From Pseudomonadota bacterium (GTDB taxonomy: Bacteria > Pseudomonadota > Alphaproteobacteria > Sphingomonadales > Sphingomonadaceae): a stretch of DNA of 6,297 bases. The notes below the pieces were generated by a model. The model saw only the letters and a program-made list of their open reading frames with translations, had not been told where the DNA came from and made no database searches. Shown piece by piece: positions 1 to 5,591 of this stretch (the first letter of the stretch is position 1; the number at the start of each line of letters is the position of its first letter). Location of the stretch: contig JAEZCS010000207.1 in the NCBI GenBank assembly GCA_023433445.1, forward strand, positions 1-6,297, in the 5' to 3' direction. The position numbers and the translations under genes are program-made.

Positions 1-893
1 GCATGGGGAAGGCGTTAGCCGAAGCAAGCCCGGCGGCGAAGGAACTGTTTCAGGAGGTCGATGACGCCCTGTCGCAACATTTGTTCCGCATCATGGTCGA
101 AGGTCCGGAAAGTGACCTTACCCTCACCGAAAACGCCCAGCCAGCGATCATGGCGAATGCCCTCGCGACGCTGCGCGTGATGCAGAAGGAAGGCGGCTTC
201 TCGCTGGCGGAAAAGGGCGATTACGTCGCTGGCCACAGCCTTGGCGAGTATAGCGCGCTGTGCGCCGTCGAAGCGTTCGATATCGGCACGACCTCGCGCC
301 TCCTCAAGCTGCGTGGTCAGGCGATGCAGGCTGCGGTGCCCGTGGGCGAGGGCGCGATGGCGGCCCTGCTCGGCGCTGACATCGAAAAGGCTCAGGCCCT
401 TGCGGATGCAGCGGCGGAAGGCGAAGTCTGCACCGTCGCAAACGACAATGATCCGACCCAGGTGGTGATCTCCGGCCATCGCGGTGCGATCGAGCGGGCG
501 GTTGCCCTGGTGAAGGATCATGGCATCAAGCGCGGCGTGCTGCTGCCCGTCTCCGCTCCATTTCATTGCCCGCTGATGCAGCCCGCTGCCGAAGCTATGG
601 ACGAAGCGCTGGCGAAGGCAGCGATCAACACGCCGCTACTCCCTGTCTACGCCAACGTCCTCGCCGCACCGATCGCCGATCCGGAAGAAATCAAGCGCCG
701 CCTGGTCGAGCAGGTGACGGGCCGCGTCCGCTGGCGCGAATCCGTCGCGGCCATGTGGGACGCGGGCGTGACCGAGTTCGTTGAACTTGGTGGCAAGGTG
801 CTCGGTCCCATGGTCAAGCGCATCGCGCCCGACGCCACCGTTCGCAGCGTCGTCACCATGGACGACATCGAAGCCGCGCTCGCGACATTCTGA
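1..893 (+). CDS. fabD: Malonyl-CoA:ACP transacylase FabD, 5' end outside the window
   Basis: Moves the malonyl group from malonyl-CoA to the phosphopantetheine arm of acyl carrier protein, supplying the extender unit for type II fatty-acid synthesis in the cytosol. Seen in the 296 residues read from the ATG at 3: the nucleophile-elbow motif GHSLGE (residues 77-82, Ser79 nucleophile), the substrate-binding Arg in LRGQAM (Arg104), and the catalytic His in SAPFHCPLM (His188). FabD is usually about 310-315 residues and begins with a strand leading to a GQGSQ motif. That motif is missing here, so the Met at position 3 is the internal Met that normally follows GQGSQ-x-x-G, and the true start lies about 15-20 codons upstream of the window. 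The remaining domain is intact with no frameshift. It ends 17 bases before fabG, which has its own ribosome binding site, and the two are presumably co-transcribed. Confidence 0.97.
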   Translation, partial: MGKALAEASPAAKELFQEVDDALSQHLFRIMVEGPESDLTLTENAQPAIMANALATLRVMQKEGGFSLAEKGDYVAGHSLGEYSALCAVEAFDIGTTSRLLKLRGQAMQAAVPVGEGAMAALLGADIEKAQALADAAAEGEVCTVANDNDPTQVVISGHRGAIERAVALVKDHGIKRGVLLPVSAPFHCPLMQPAAEAMDEALAKAAINTPLLPVYANVLAAPIADPEEIKRRLVEQVTGRVRWRESVAAMWDAGVTEFVELGGKVLGPMVKRIAPDATVRSVVTMDDIEAALATF

Positions 894-897
894 AGTT

Positions 898-903
898 AAG
901 GAA
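898..903 (+). promoter_or_regulatory. Ribosome binding site of fabG
   Basis: AAGGAA, about 7-8 bases before the ATG at 911. It supports the 911 start over later in-frame Met codons, and it sits in the only gap between fabD and fabG. Confidence 0.75.
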
Positions 904-910
904 AAAAGCT

Positions 911-1651
911 ATGTTCGATCTGACAGGCATGACCGCGCTGGTGACTGGCGCTTCGGGTGGCATCGGTTCCGCGATCGCCCGGTCCCTGGCGGCGCAGGGT
1001 GCGACGCTGGCGCTTTCGGGCAGCAATGAGGAAAAGCTCAAGGCCTTTGCGGCGGAGCTTGGCGGCGATCATAAGACGCTCGTCTGCAACCTGTCCGACC
1101 CCGCGGCGGTGGACGGCCTTGTCGCCCAGGCCGTGGAAGCCCTCGGCGGGAAGCTCGACATTCTCGTCAACAATGCCGGCATCACCCGCGACAACCTCAT
1201 CATGCGGATGAAGGATGACGAATGGTCTGATGTCATCTCGGTCAATCTGGAAGCTGCCTTCCGCCTTGCCCGCGCTGCGGCCAAGCCGATGATGAAGGCC
1301 CGCTTCGGCCGCATCATCTCGATCACTTCGATCGTAGGCGTCACCGGCAATCCGGGGCAGGCCAACTATGCCGCTTCAAAGGCAGGCATTATCGGCATGT
1401 CCAAGTCGCTCGGCCAGGAACTGGCGAGCCGGGGCATCACCGTCAATTGCGTCGCACCCGGCTTCATCCGTTCGGCGATGACCGACGCGCTCAATGACGC
1501 GCAGAAGGGCGCCATTCTTCAGAAGATCCCTGCAGGCGACCTCGGCGCGGGAGAAGATATCGGCGCCGCCGTCGTCTATCTCGCCAGCCGCGAAGCGGGT
1601 TATGTCACGGGCCAGACATTGCATGTCAACGGCGGGATGGCGATGATCTGA
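911..1651 (+). CDS. fabG: 3-oxoacyl-[acyl-carrier-protein] reductase FabG
   Basis: NADPH-dependent reduction of 3-oxoacyl-ACP to (R)-3-hydroxyacyl-ACP, the first reductive step of each fatty-acid elongation cycle. A classical short-chain dehydrogenase/reductase of 246 residues, the usual FabG length. Seen: the Rossmann cofactor motif GASGGIG (13-19), NNAG (87-90), and the catalytic tetrad Asn112 (VNLEAAF), Ser140 (SITS), Tyr153 and Lys157 (YAASK). The conserved APGFI stretch is at 182-186 and the C-terminal GGMAMI is typical of the family. The many SDR paralogues make symbol assignment risky from sequence alone, but the position between fabD and acpP makes FabG nearly certain. It is followed by a 192-base gap with two inverted repeats, so transcription may partly end there before acpP. 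Confidence 0.97.
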   Translation: MFDLTGMTALVTGASGGIGSAIARSLAAQGATLALSGSNEEKLKAFAAELGGDHKTLVCNLSDPAAVDGLVAQAVEALGGKLDILVNNAGITRDNLIMRMKDDEWSDVISVNLEAAFRLARAAAKPMMKARFGRIISITSIVGVTGNPGQANYAASKAGIIGMSKSLGQELASRGITVNCVAPGFIRSAMTDALNDAQKGAILQKIPAGDLGAGEDIGAAVVYLASREAGYVTGQTLHVNGGMAMI

Positions 1652-1697
1652 ACCTTGTAGAGGCATGGAAGGGGCGGCTCATCGGGTGGGAACGGGT

Positions 1698-1717
1698 CGC
1701 CCTGTGCCATTCGGGCG
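1698..1717 (+). repeat. Short inverted repeat after fabG
   Basis: CGCCC (1698-1702) is complementary to GGGCG (1713-1717), with a 10-base loop. The stem is short and is not followed directly by a T run. Alone it would be weak, but it lies next to the longer inverted repeat at 1719-1751, and the two together could form a tandem structure in the fabG-acpP gap. Confidence 0.3.
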
Positions 1718-1718
1718 C

Positions 1719-1755
1719 AAGGATCGACGGAAATGATGCTTTTCGATCTTTTCTT
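1719..1755 (+). terminator. Possible intrinsic terminator or attenuator between fabG and acpP
   Basis: AAGGATCGA (1719-1727) pairs with TCGATCTTT (1743-1751) over 9 base pairs including one G-U. A further AAA/TTT pairing (1731-1733 with 1740-1742) is possible inside the loop. The right arm merges into a T-rich run, TTTTCTT (1749-1755). The layout resembles a rho-independent terminator, but the stem is only moderately GC-rich and the T run is interrupted. It may terminate only part of the fabDG transcripts. Function is inferred from shape and position. Confidence 0.4.
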
Positions 1756-1784
1756 GCCTCTTGCCTCTCTCGGAGCTTGCCTCT
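1753..1784 (+). repeat. Three direct copies of CTTGCCTCT upstream of acpP
   Basis: Exact copies of the nonamer start at 1753, 1760 and 1776; the first two overlap by two bases. They lie 60-90 bases before the acpP start. Each begins with CTTGCC, which is one base away from CTTGAC, the -35 element favoured by housekeeping sigma factors in alphaproteobacteria. They could be alternative -35 elements or sites for a regulator. No known operator was recognised. Confidence 0.55.
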
Positions 1785-1806
1785 AGGGCATGCCTTAACA
1801 AATATT
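1777..1806 (+). promoter_or_regulatory. Candidate acpP promoter
   Basis: A -35-like TTGCCT (1777-1782) and a -10-like AATATT (1801-1806) are separated by 18 bases, each matching 4 of 6 consensus bases. The region 1796-1835 is clearly more AT-rich than its surroundings. It follows a possible terminator, and acpP is normally expressed far above its neighbours, so a promoter here is plausible. The exact elements are a guess. Confidence 0.3.
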
Positions 1807-1830
1807 CACAACCTCAACGATACCCAGTAA

Positions 1831-1837
1831 AAAAGGA
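1831..1837 (+). promoter_or_regulatory. Ribosome binding site of acpP
   Basis: AAAAGGA, six bases before the ATG at 1844, in an A-rich unstructured leader as expected for a strongly translated gene. It fixes the start at 1844. Confidence 0.75.
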
Positions 1838-1843
1838 CCACTC

Positions 1844-2077
1844 ATGAGTGAGACCGCGGATCGCGTTAAGAAAATCGTCGTCGAACATCTGGGCGTCGAA
1901 GCCGAAAAGGTGACCGAGGATGCAAGCTTCATCGATGATCTGGGCGCAGACAGCCTCGACATCGTCGAGCTGGTGATGGCGTTCGAAGAAGAATTCGGCG
2001 TGGAAATCCCTGACGACGCAGCTGAGAAGATCGGCACCGTCAAGGATGCGATCGATTATATCGACAGCAAGCAGTAA
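1844..2077 (+). CDS. acpP: Acyl carrier protein AcpP
   Basis: Small acidic carrier that tethers growing acyl chains to a 4'-phosphopantetheine arm and shuttles them between the fatty-acid synthesis enzymes, and to lipid A and phospholipid synthesis. It has 77 residues, the normal length. The phosphopantetheine attachment motif GADSLDIVELVM spans residues 34-45, with Ser37 as the modified residue. The four-helix ACP layout, the acidic helix II and the FGVEIPDD loop (51-58) are all conserved. There is no fusion to another domain. The gene sits between fabG and fabF as in many proteobacteria, but with inverted repeats on both sides, so it probably also has its own short transcript. Identification is close to certain; the separate transcript is an inference. 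Confidence 0.99.
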   Translation: MSETADRVKKIVVEHLGVEAEKVTEDASFIDDLGADSLDIVELVMAFEEEFGVEIPDDAAEKIGTVKDAIDYIDSKQ

Positions 2078-2086
2078 GAATGTTGT

Positions 2087-2121
2087 GCGGCTGACCGGGG
2101 GGTCGGCTGCCTGACGTTTTT
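2087..2121 (+). terminator. Strong hairpin after acpP, first of two
   Basis: GCGGCTGACC (2087-2096) pairs with GGTCGGCTGC (2101-2110) over ten positions, eight Watson-Crick and two G-U, closing a GGGG loop (2097-2100). A run of five T (2117-2121) follows after a six-base spacer. The spacer is longer than usual for an intrinsic terminator, so this may be a weak terminator or a hairpin protecting the 3' end of the acpP mRNA. It starts only 10 bases after the acpP stop. Confidence 0.55.
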
Positions 2122-2130
2122 GAAGGAAAT

Positions 2131-2171
2131 GGCTCCTCCTGTCCGGCACTCCGGATCTTGGGGAGCCTTTT
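2131..2171 (+). terminator. Intrinsic terminator after acpP, second of two
   Basis: GGCTCC (2131-2136) pairs with GGAGCC (2162-2167), with a possible two-pair extension inward. An inner stem TCCGG/CCGGA (2142-2146 with 2151-2155) closes a CACT loop. The right arm is followed at once by TTTT (2168-2171). This is the clearest rho-independent terminator layout in the window. It would end the acpP transcript before fabF, although some read-through to fabF is likely because fabF has no obvious strong promoter. Confidence 0.65.
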
Positions 2172-2228
2172 CGTATCTGGCGCACGTTCACAAGCGCACT
2201 CGAAGCAGCTAAGGAGCGGCGCAAGCCT

Positions 2229-2264
2229 ATGAAGATTTTCGGAGCAGTTGTATGCGTCGCGTAG
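2229..2264 (+). other. Very short reading frame overlapping the fabF start
   Basis: An ATG at 2229 opens an 11-codon frame (reading MKIFGAVVCVA) that stops with TAG at 2262-2264, inside fabF and in another frame. AAGGAG, the best Shine-Dalgarno match in this leader, lies at 2211-2216, 12 bases before this ATG and 35 before the fabF ATG, so it cannot serve fabF directly. It could be a leader peptide coupled to fabF translation. The frame is short enough to occur by chance, and nothing in the peptide suggests a function. Confidence 0.15.
2241..2244 (+). promoter_or_regulatory. Ribosome binding site of fabF
   Basis: GGAG, seven bases before the fabF ATG at 2252. It supports this start, which also gives the MRRVVVTGLG N-terminus typical of FabF. 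Confidence 0.6.
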
Positions 2265-3511
2265 TTGTAACCGGCCTCGGCATGGTGAGCCCGCTTGGCG
2301 GGGATGTGGAGACAACCTGGAAGAACATCCTTGCGTCGAAGTCCGGCGCAGCGACGATCGCGCGCTTCGACGCCAGCGAATATAAGTGCCGCATCGCGTG
2401 CGAAGTTAAGCCCGCTGACCATGAATATGGCTATGATCCGGGCCTGGACGTCGACCACAAGATCCAGCGTCAGGTCGATCCCTTCATCGTCTACGGCATT
2501 TCCGCCGCCAGCCAGGCGCTGCGCGACGCGGGCCTCGACAATATGAGCGAGGAAGAGCGTCTGCGGGCCGGGTGTTCGATCGGTTCGGGCATCGGTGGCC
2601 TGCCGGGCATCGAAAGCGAATCGCTGGTGCTGGCGAACAAAGGACCCGGCCGTGTTTCGCCGCACTTCGTTCATGGTCGCCTCATCAACCTGATTTCCGG
2701 CCAGGTTTCGATCAAATATGGCCTGATGGGCCCGAACCACGCAGTCGTCACGGCTTGCTCGACCGGTGCGCACTCGATCGGTGACGCCGCGCGCATGTTC
2801 GCGATGGACGATGCCGACGTCATGCTGGCGGGTGGCGCGGAAAGCGCGATCTGTCCGATCGGCATCGCCGGTTTCGCCCAGGCGCGCGCGTTGTCGACCG
2901 CCTTCAACGATACGCCGGAAAAGGCTTCGCGTCCCTATGACGTCAATCGCGACGGCTTCGTCATGGGCGAAGGCGCAGGCGTCGTCGTGCTCGAAGAATA
3001 TGAGCATGCCAAGAAGCGCGGCGCACACATCTATGCCGAAGTCATCGGCTACGGCCTGTCGGGCGACGCCTATCACGTCACCGCACCTCATCCGGAGGGC
3101 AATGGCGGCTACCGCTCGATGGAAATGGCGCTCAAAAAGTCGGGCCTCAGCCTTGCCGACATCGACTATGTGAACGCGCACGGCACCTCGACCCCGCTCG
3201 GCGACGAGTTGGAGCTGGGCGCGGTCAAGCGCCTGTTCGGCGACAATATCGCGACCATGTCGATGAGCAGCACCAAGTCCGCCATTGGCCACCTTCTGGG
3301 CGGCGCGGGCGCGGTGGAAAGCATCTTCTGCATCCTCGCAATCCGTGACCAGATCGTGCCGCCGACGCTCAACCTTGATGAACCCAGCGAAAGCTGCGCG
3401 GGCGTCGACCTGGTCCCGCATGTGGCGAAGGAGCGGAAGGTCCGTGCGGTCCTCAACAACAGCTTCGGTTTTGGCGGCACCAACGCCTCGCTCATCATGA
3501 AGGCGATCTGA
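2252..3511 (+). CDS. fabF: 3-oxoacyl-[acyl-carrier-protein] synthase II FabF
   Basis: Condenses malonyl-ACP with acyl-ACP to 3-oxoacyl-ACP, extending the fatty acid by two carbons; FabF-type enzymes also carry out the elongation of C16:1 to C18:1. It has 419 residues in the two-lobed thiolase fold. Seen: the N-terminal VVVTGLGMVSPLG, the active-site Cys169 in TACSTGAHS, His310 in NAHGTSTPLGD, Lys342 and His347 in STKSAIGHLLGGAGA, and the C-terminal NNSFGFGGTN loop with the gating Phe407. Cys-His-His is the signature of elongating KAS I/II enzymes and excludes FabH (Cys-His-Asn). FabB is the close alternative; the length and the position next to acpP favour FabF. It lies behind the acpP terminators and is followed after 10 bases by mltG, so fabF-mltG is probably one transcript. 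Confidence 0.96.
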   Translation: MRRVVVTGLGMVSPLGGDVETTWKNILASKSGAATIARFDASEYKCRIACEVKPADHEYGYDPGLDVDHKIQRQVDPFIVYGISAASQALRDAGLDNMSEEERLRAGCSIGSGIGGLPGIESESLVLANKGPGRVSPHFVHGRLINLISGQVSIKYGLMGPNHAVVTACSTGAHSIGDAARMFAMDDADVMLAGGAESAICPIGIAGFAQARALSTAFNDTPEKASRPYDVNRDGFVMGEGAGVVVLEEYEHAKKRGAHIYAEVIGYGLSGDAYHVTAPHPEGNGGYRSMEMALKKSGLSLADIDYVNAHGTSTPLGDELELGAVKRLFGDNIATMSMSSTKSAIGHLLGGAGAVESIFCILAIRDQIVPPTLNLDEPSESCAGVDLVPHVAKERKVRAVLNNSFGFGGTNASLIMKAI

Positions 3512-3521
3512 GGGTAGGGCG

Positions 3522-4493
3522 ATGCGGCGGTTCGGGCTGGTTATCCTAGCGATCGGCCTGGCCGTTGCCGCCTTCGTGGCGTTCCGCTTCGTCTATGGCT
3601 GGACCGAAGCAGGCCCTGCGCCGCGTGACATAAGCGTCGTCGTGCCTAATGGCGCCACGATCACGGATGCTGCCGTCCTCCTGAAGCAGGCGGGCGCGGT
3701 GCGTTCCGCCGATGCCTTCTTGACGCGGACCAAGGTTTTCGGACGCGGAAGATCGATCAAGGCGGGCGAATTCCTCATCCCCAAGGGCGCGAGCAACGCC
3801 GATATTTTCGCTATCCTTCAAGGCGGGAAGACGCTCACCCGGCTGGTGACCATACCTGAAGGCATGCCGTCGATCATGGTCCATGAACGGCTGATGGCGA
3901 ATGAGGAATTGACCGGTGATGTCCCGGTGCCTGCGGAGGGAAGCGTACTTCCCGACAGCTATGCTTTCGACAAGGGCGAAAGCCGCGCTGCCGTATTGAA
4001 GCGCATGCAGGACGCCATGACTCGCACTCTTGCCAAGCTATGGGCCGAACGCGCGCCCAACAGCGTGGCGAAATCGCCGGAGGAAGCCATTATCCTTGCC
4101 AGCATCGTTGAAAAGGAAACCGCGATCCCTGCGGAGCGGCCCACGGTCGCGGGCGTCTACGGCAATCGCCTGAAGGCCGGGATGATGCTTCAGGCCGACC
4201 CGACGATCATCTACCCGATCACCAAAGGCAAGCCGCTGGGCCGCCGAATCAAGAAGTCGGAGATCGCAGCCGTCAACGACTATAATACCTATGCGATGAC
4301 GGGCCTGCCCAAGGGACCGATCGCCAATCCCGGCAGACTGTCGATCCTTGCTGTGCTGCATCCTGCCGAAACCAAGGCGCTCTATTTCGTCGCGGACGGA
4401 AAGGGCGGCCACATCTTTGCCGACACGCTCCAGCAACATAATGAGAATGTTCGCAAATGGTTCGAAATCCGCCGCGCTCGCGGAGAGCTTTAA
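3522..4493 (+). CDS. mltG: Endolytic murein transglycosylase MltG (YceG-like)
   Basis: Cleaves nascent glycan strands in the periplasm near the inner membrane, leaving 1,6-anhydro-MurNAc ends, and is thought to set glycan strand length. It has 323 residues. One N-terminal membrane anchor (about residues 5-23) has Arg2-Arg3 on the cytosolic side. A LysM-like region (about 36-105) is followed by the YceG catalytic domain. Seen: VTIPEG (109-114), LPDSYAF (143-149), ILASIVEKETA (191-201) carrying the conserved Glu of the EKET motif, LQADPTIIY (223-231), YNTYAMTGLPKGPIANPG (254-271) and LYFVADGKGGH (287-297). AGGG at 3511-3514, overlapping the fabF stop, is the likely ribosome binding site, seven bases from the ATG. 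In Escherichia coli pabC lies between fabF and mltG; here it is absent. The final stop is followed by a short inverted repeat. Confidence 0.95.
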   Translation: MRRFGLVILAIGLAVAAFVAFRFVYGWTEAGPAPRDISVVVPNGATITDAAVLLKQAGAVRSADAFLTRTKVFGRGRSIKAGEFLIPKGASNADIFAILQGGKTLTRLVTIPEGMPSIMVHERLMANEELTGDVPVPAEGSVLPDSYAFDKGESRAAVLKRMQDAMTRTLAKLWAERAPNSVAKSPEEAIILASIVEKETAIPAERPTVAGVYGNRLKAGMMLQADPTIIYPITKGKPLGRRIKKSEIAAVNDYNTYAMTGLPKGPIANPGRLSILAVLHPAETKALYFVADGKGGHIFADTLQQHNENVRKWFEIRRARGEL

Positions 4494-4512
4494 GGGCTTT
4501 TTGCCCCTAATT
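4494..4512. terminator. Weak inverted repeat between convergent genes
   Basis: GGGC (4494-4497) pairs with GCCC (4503-4506) around a TTTTT loop, directly after the mltG stop. An AATTT tract follows on the + strand, and an A-rich/T-rich loop is present in either orientation. The four-pair stem is very short. It lies in the 38-base gap where mltG and the - strand membrane gene converge, so it could serve as a weak terminator for mltG. Confidence 0.25.
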
Positions 4513-4531
4513 TCCCGCCCCAGCACCCACT

Positions 4532-4951
4532 TCACTGTAAGACGCCCTTGGCTCGCAGCCGTGCCGCATAGAGCAGCTGTCCCGTCGCGATGGCGACGAT
4601 CACCGAGGGAAACGCCGCCGCCGCCGCGCCCTTCACCGCCCATAGATCCGTTCCCAGGAAGCTGTAGCCAAATTGCGCCACCACCGCGATCAGCGACAAG
4701 GCAAACGGGCCAACCGCCGCCGCTTTCCGAAGCAACAACAGCAGTGCGCCAACAGTCCCTGCCCCCACCGCCACCGCATAGGCGGCCCAGGCCCAGCCCG
4801 GCATCTCTGCAAAGATGCGCGCCGTGTAAGGATCGCTTTTCGCCAGCGCGTCCAGATCAGCTCCATATTGCATGGCAAACGCCGCTACGCCGATGAGATT
4901 CCAGGCCAGCAAGCCAATAGCGATGATCTTGAAGGATCGCGACGCGCCCAT
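4532..4951 (-). CDS. Small four-helix inner-membrane protein, function unknown
   Basis: A 139-residue hydrophobic protein with four predicted membrane segments: about 8-28, 52-74, 79-100 and 107-131. The loop after the first helix (30-50) is polar and mixed in charge, with a PGWAW motif entering helix two. A basic cluster, RLRAKG, closes the C-terminus. The layout agrees with a family of short alphaproteobacterial membrane proteins often labelled 'hypothetical' or, with little basis, 'sugar transporter'. No catalytic or binding motif is visible and I assign no function. The start is supported by a GAGGGG Shine-Dalgarno sequence (complement of 4961-4966), nine bases upstream of the ATG at 4949-4951. 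It is convergent with mltG and divergent from the peroxiredoxin gene, so it is transcribed alone within the window. Overlapping + strand frames lack membrane character and a credible start. Confidence 0.75.
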   Translation of the reverse strand: MGASRSFKIIAIGLLAWNLIGVAAFAMQYGADLDALAKSDPYTARIFAEMPGWAWAAYAVAVGAGTVGALLLLLRKAAAVGPFALSLIAVVAQFGYSFLGTDLWAVKGAAAAAFPSVIVAIATGQLLYAARLRAKGVLQ

Positions 4952-4976
4952 AAGAGTTTCCCCCTCTCACAATTCT

Positions 4977-5004
4977 TTTCCATGCGACAGAGCCATCCTA
5001 TAGA
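4977..5004 (+). promoter_or_regulatory. Candidate promoter of the peroxiredoxin gene
   Basis: TTTCCA (4977-4982) and TATAGA (4999-5004), 16 bases apart, each match 4 of 6 consensus bases. This 96-base gap must hold the promoters of two divergent genes. An 8-base palindrome, AGCATGCT, is at 5023-5030, just ahead of the ribosome binding site. No OxyR-like or other known operator was recognised. Confidence 0.3.
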
Positions 5005-5034
5005 TGCACCCAGCTGCGTGAAAGCATGCTGACC

Positions 5035-5040
5035 GGGAGA
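5035..5040 (+). promoter_or_regulatory. Ribosome binding site of the peroxiredoxin gene
   Basis: GGGAGA, seven bases before the ATG at 5048, supporting that start. Confidence 0.6.
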
Positions 5041-5047
5041 TGACGAG

Positions 5048-5587
5048 ATGATCGGACGTTCCGTACCTGATGTGACGCTGAAAACCCGCGTGCGCGATGA
5101 AAGCGTCGGCGGCCCCAATCCCTTCCGCTGGCAGGACGTTCAGACTGCCGATCTCTTCAAGGGCAAACGGGTGGTTGTCTTCTCGCTGCCGGGCGCCTTC
5201 ACGCCGACCTGTTCGACCGAACAATGCCCGGCATTCGAACGCTATTATGACGAATTCAAGGCGCTTGGGCTCGATGAGGTCTATTGCATCTCGGTCAATG
5301 ATGCCTTCGTCATGTATCAATGGGGCAGGCATCTGGGCATCAAGAATGTGAAGTTGCTGCCGGACGGGTCCGGTGACTTCACGCGCCGCATGGGCATGCT
5401 GATCAAGAAGGATCATCTCGGCTTTGGTCAGCGCAGCTGGCGCTATGCCATGATCGTCGACGATGGTCAGATCGTTGCCTGGTTTGAAGAGCCGGGCATC
5501 AACGACCTGGGCGAAGACGATGACCCCTATGGCCAGTCGAGCCCGGAAACGGTGTTGGAATGGCTGAAGGAGCATCCGTCTGTCTGA
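5048..5587 (+). CDS. Peroxiredoxin of the Prx5 (type II) family
   Basis: A thiol peroxidase that reduces hydrogen peroxide and organic hydroperoxides through a cysteine sulfenic acid, then regenerated by a glutathione/glutaredoxin or thioredoxin system. It has 179 residues with no signal peptide, so it is cytosolic. Seen: the peroxidatic motif PGAFTPTCS (48-56) with Pro48, Thr52 and Cys55 in the PxxxTxxC pattern; GPNPFRW (22-28); VYCISVNDAFVMYQW (78-92); and Arg132 in SWRYAMIVDDG (130-140), the likely active-site Arg. Cys60 and Cys80 are also present; whether either acts as a resolving cysteine cannot be told from sequence. It lacks the C-terminal glutaredoxin domain found in Haemophilus-type hybrids. 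Its last codons (AAG GAG) supply the best Shine-Dalgarno sequence for the next gene, so the two are probably co-transcribed and translationally coupled. Confidence 0.94.
   Translation: MIGRSVPDVTLKTRVRDESVGGPNPFRWQDVQTADLFKGKRVVVFSLPGAFTPTCSTEQCPAFERYYDEFKALGLDEVYCISVNDAFVMYQWGRHLGIKNVKLLPDGSGDFTRRMGMLIKKDHLGFGQRSWRYAMIVDDGQIVAWFEEPGINDLGEDDDPYGQSSPETVLEWLKEHPSV
5567..5572 (+). promoter_or_regulatory. Shine-Dalgarno sequence that may decide the start of the 2H phosphoesterase
   Basis: AAGGAG lies within the last codons of the peroxiredoxin gene. It is seven bases from a CTG at 5580 but 19 bases from the TTG at 5592. The in-frame stop at 5565-5567 limits the start to downstream codons. The spacing favours CTG 5580 with an eight-base overlap of the peroxiredoxin gene. 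Confidence 0.4.
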
Positions 5588-5591
5588 CGGC

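Noticed and set aside
3..5. The ATG at the window's left edge as the true start of fabD.
   Set aside because: It would remove the N-terminal strand and GQGSQ motif that every active FabD carries. The Met matches an internal position, so the gene is cut by the window.
15..566. A 183-codon - strand frame opposite fabD.
   Set aside because: It is a shadow of fabD with no domain features; the + strand frame has all FabD active-site motifs.
1814..3421. A 535-codon open frame on the - strand, opposite acpP and most of fabF and running through the gap between them.
   Set aside because: It is antisense to two genes of certain identity. Its product is rich in Arg, Asp, Ala and His with no recognisable domain, as expected for the shadow of GC-rich coding sequence. 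No credible ribosome binding site or homologue was recognised.
4348..4896. A + strand frame opposite the small membrane protein gene.
   Set aside because: Its product is Pro/Arg/Ser-rich low-complexity sequence, begins inside mltG in another frame, and has no supported start. The - strand frame gives a coherent four-helix membrane protein.
5040..5051. A three-codon ATG-to-TGA frame overlapping the peroxiredoxin start.
   Set aside because: It is too short to separate from chance, and its ATG overlaps the ribosome binding site of the real gene.
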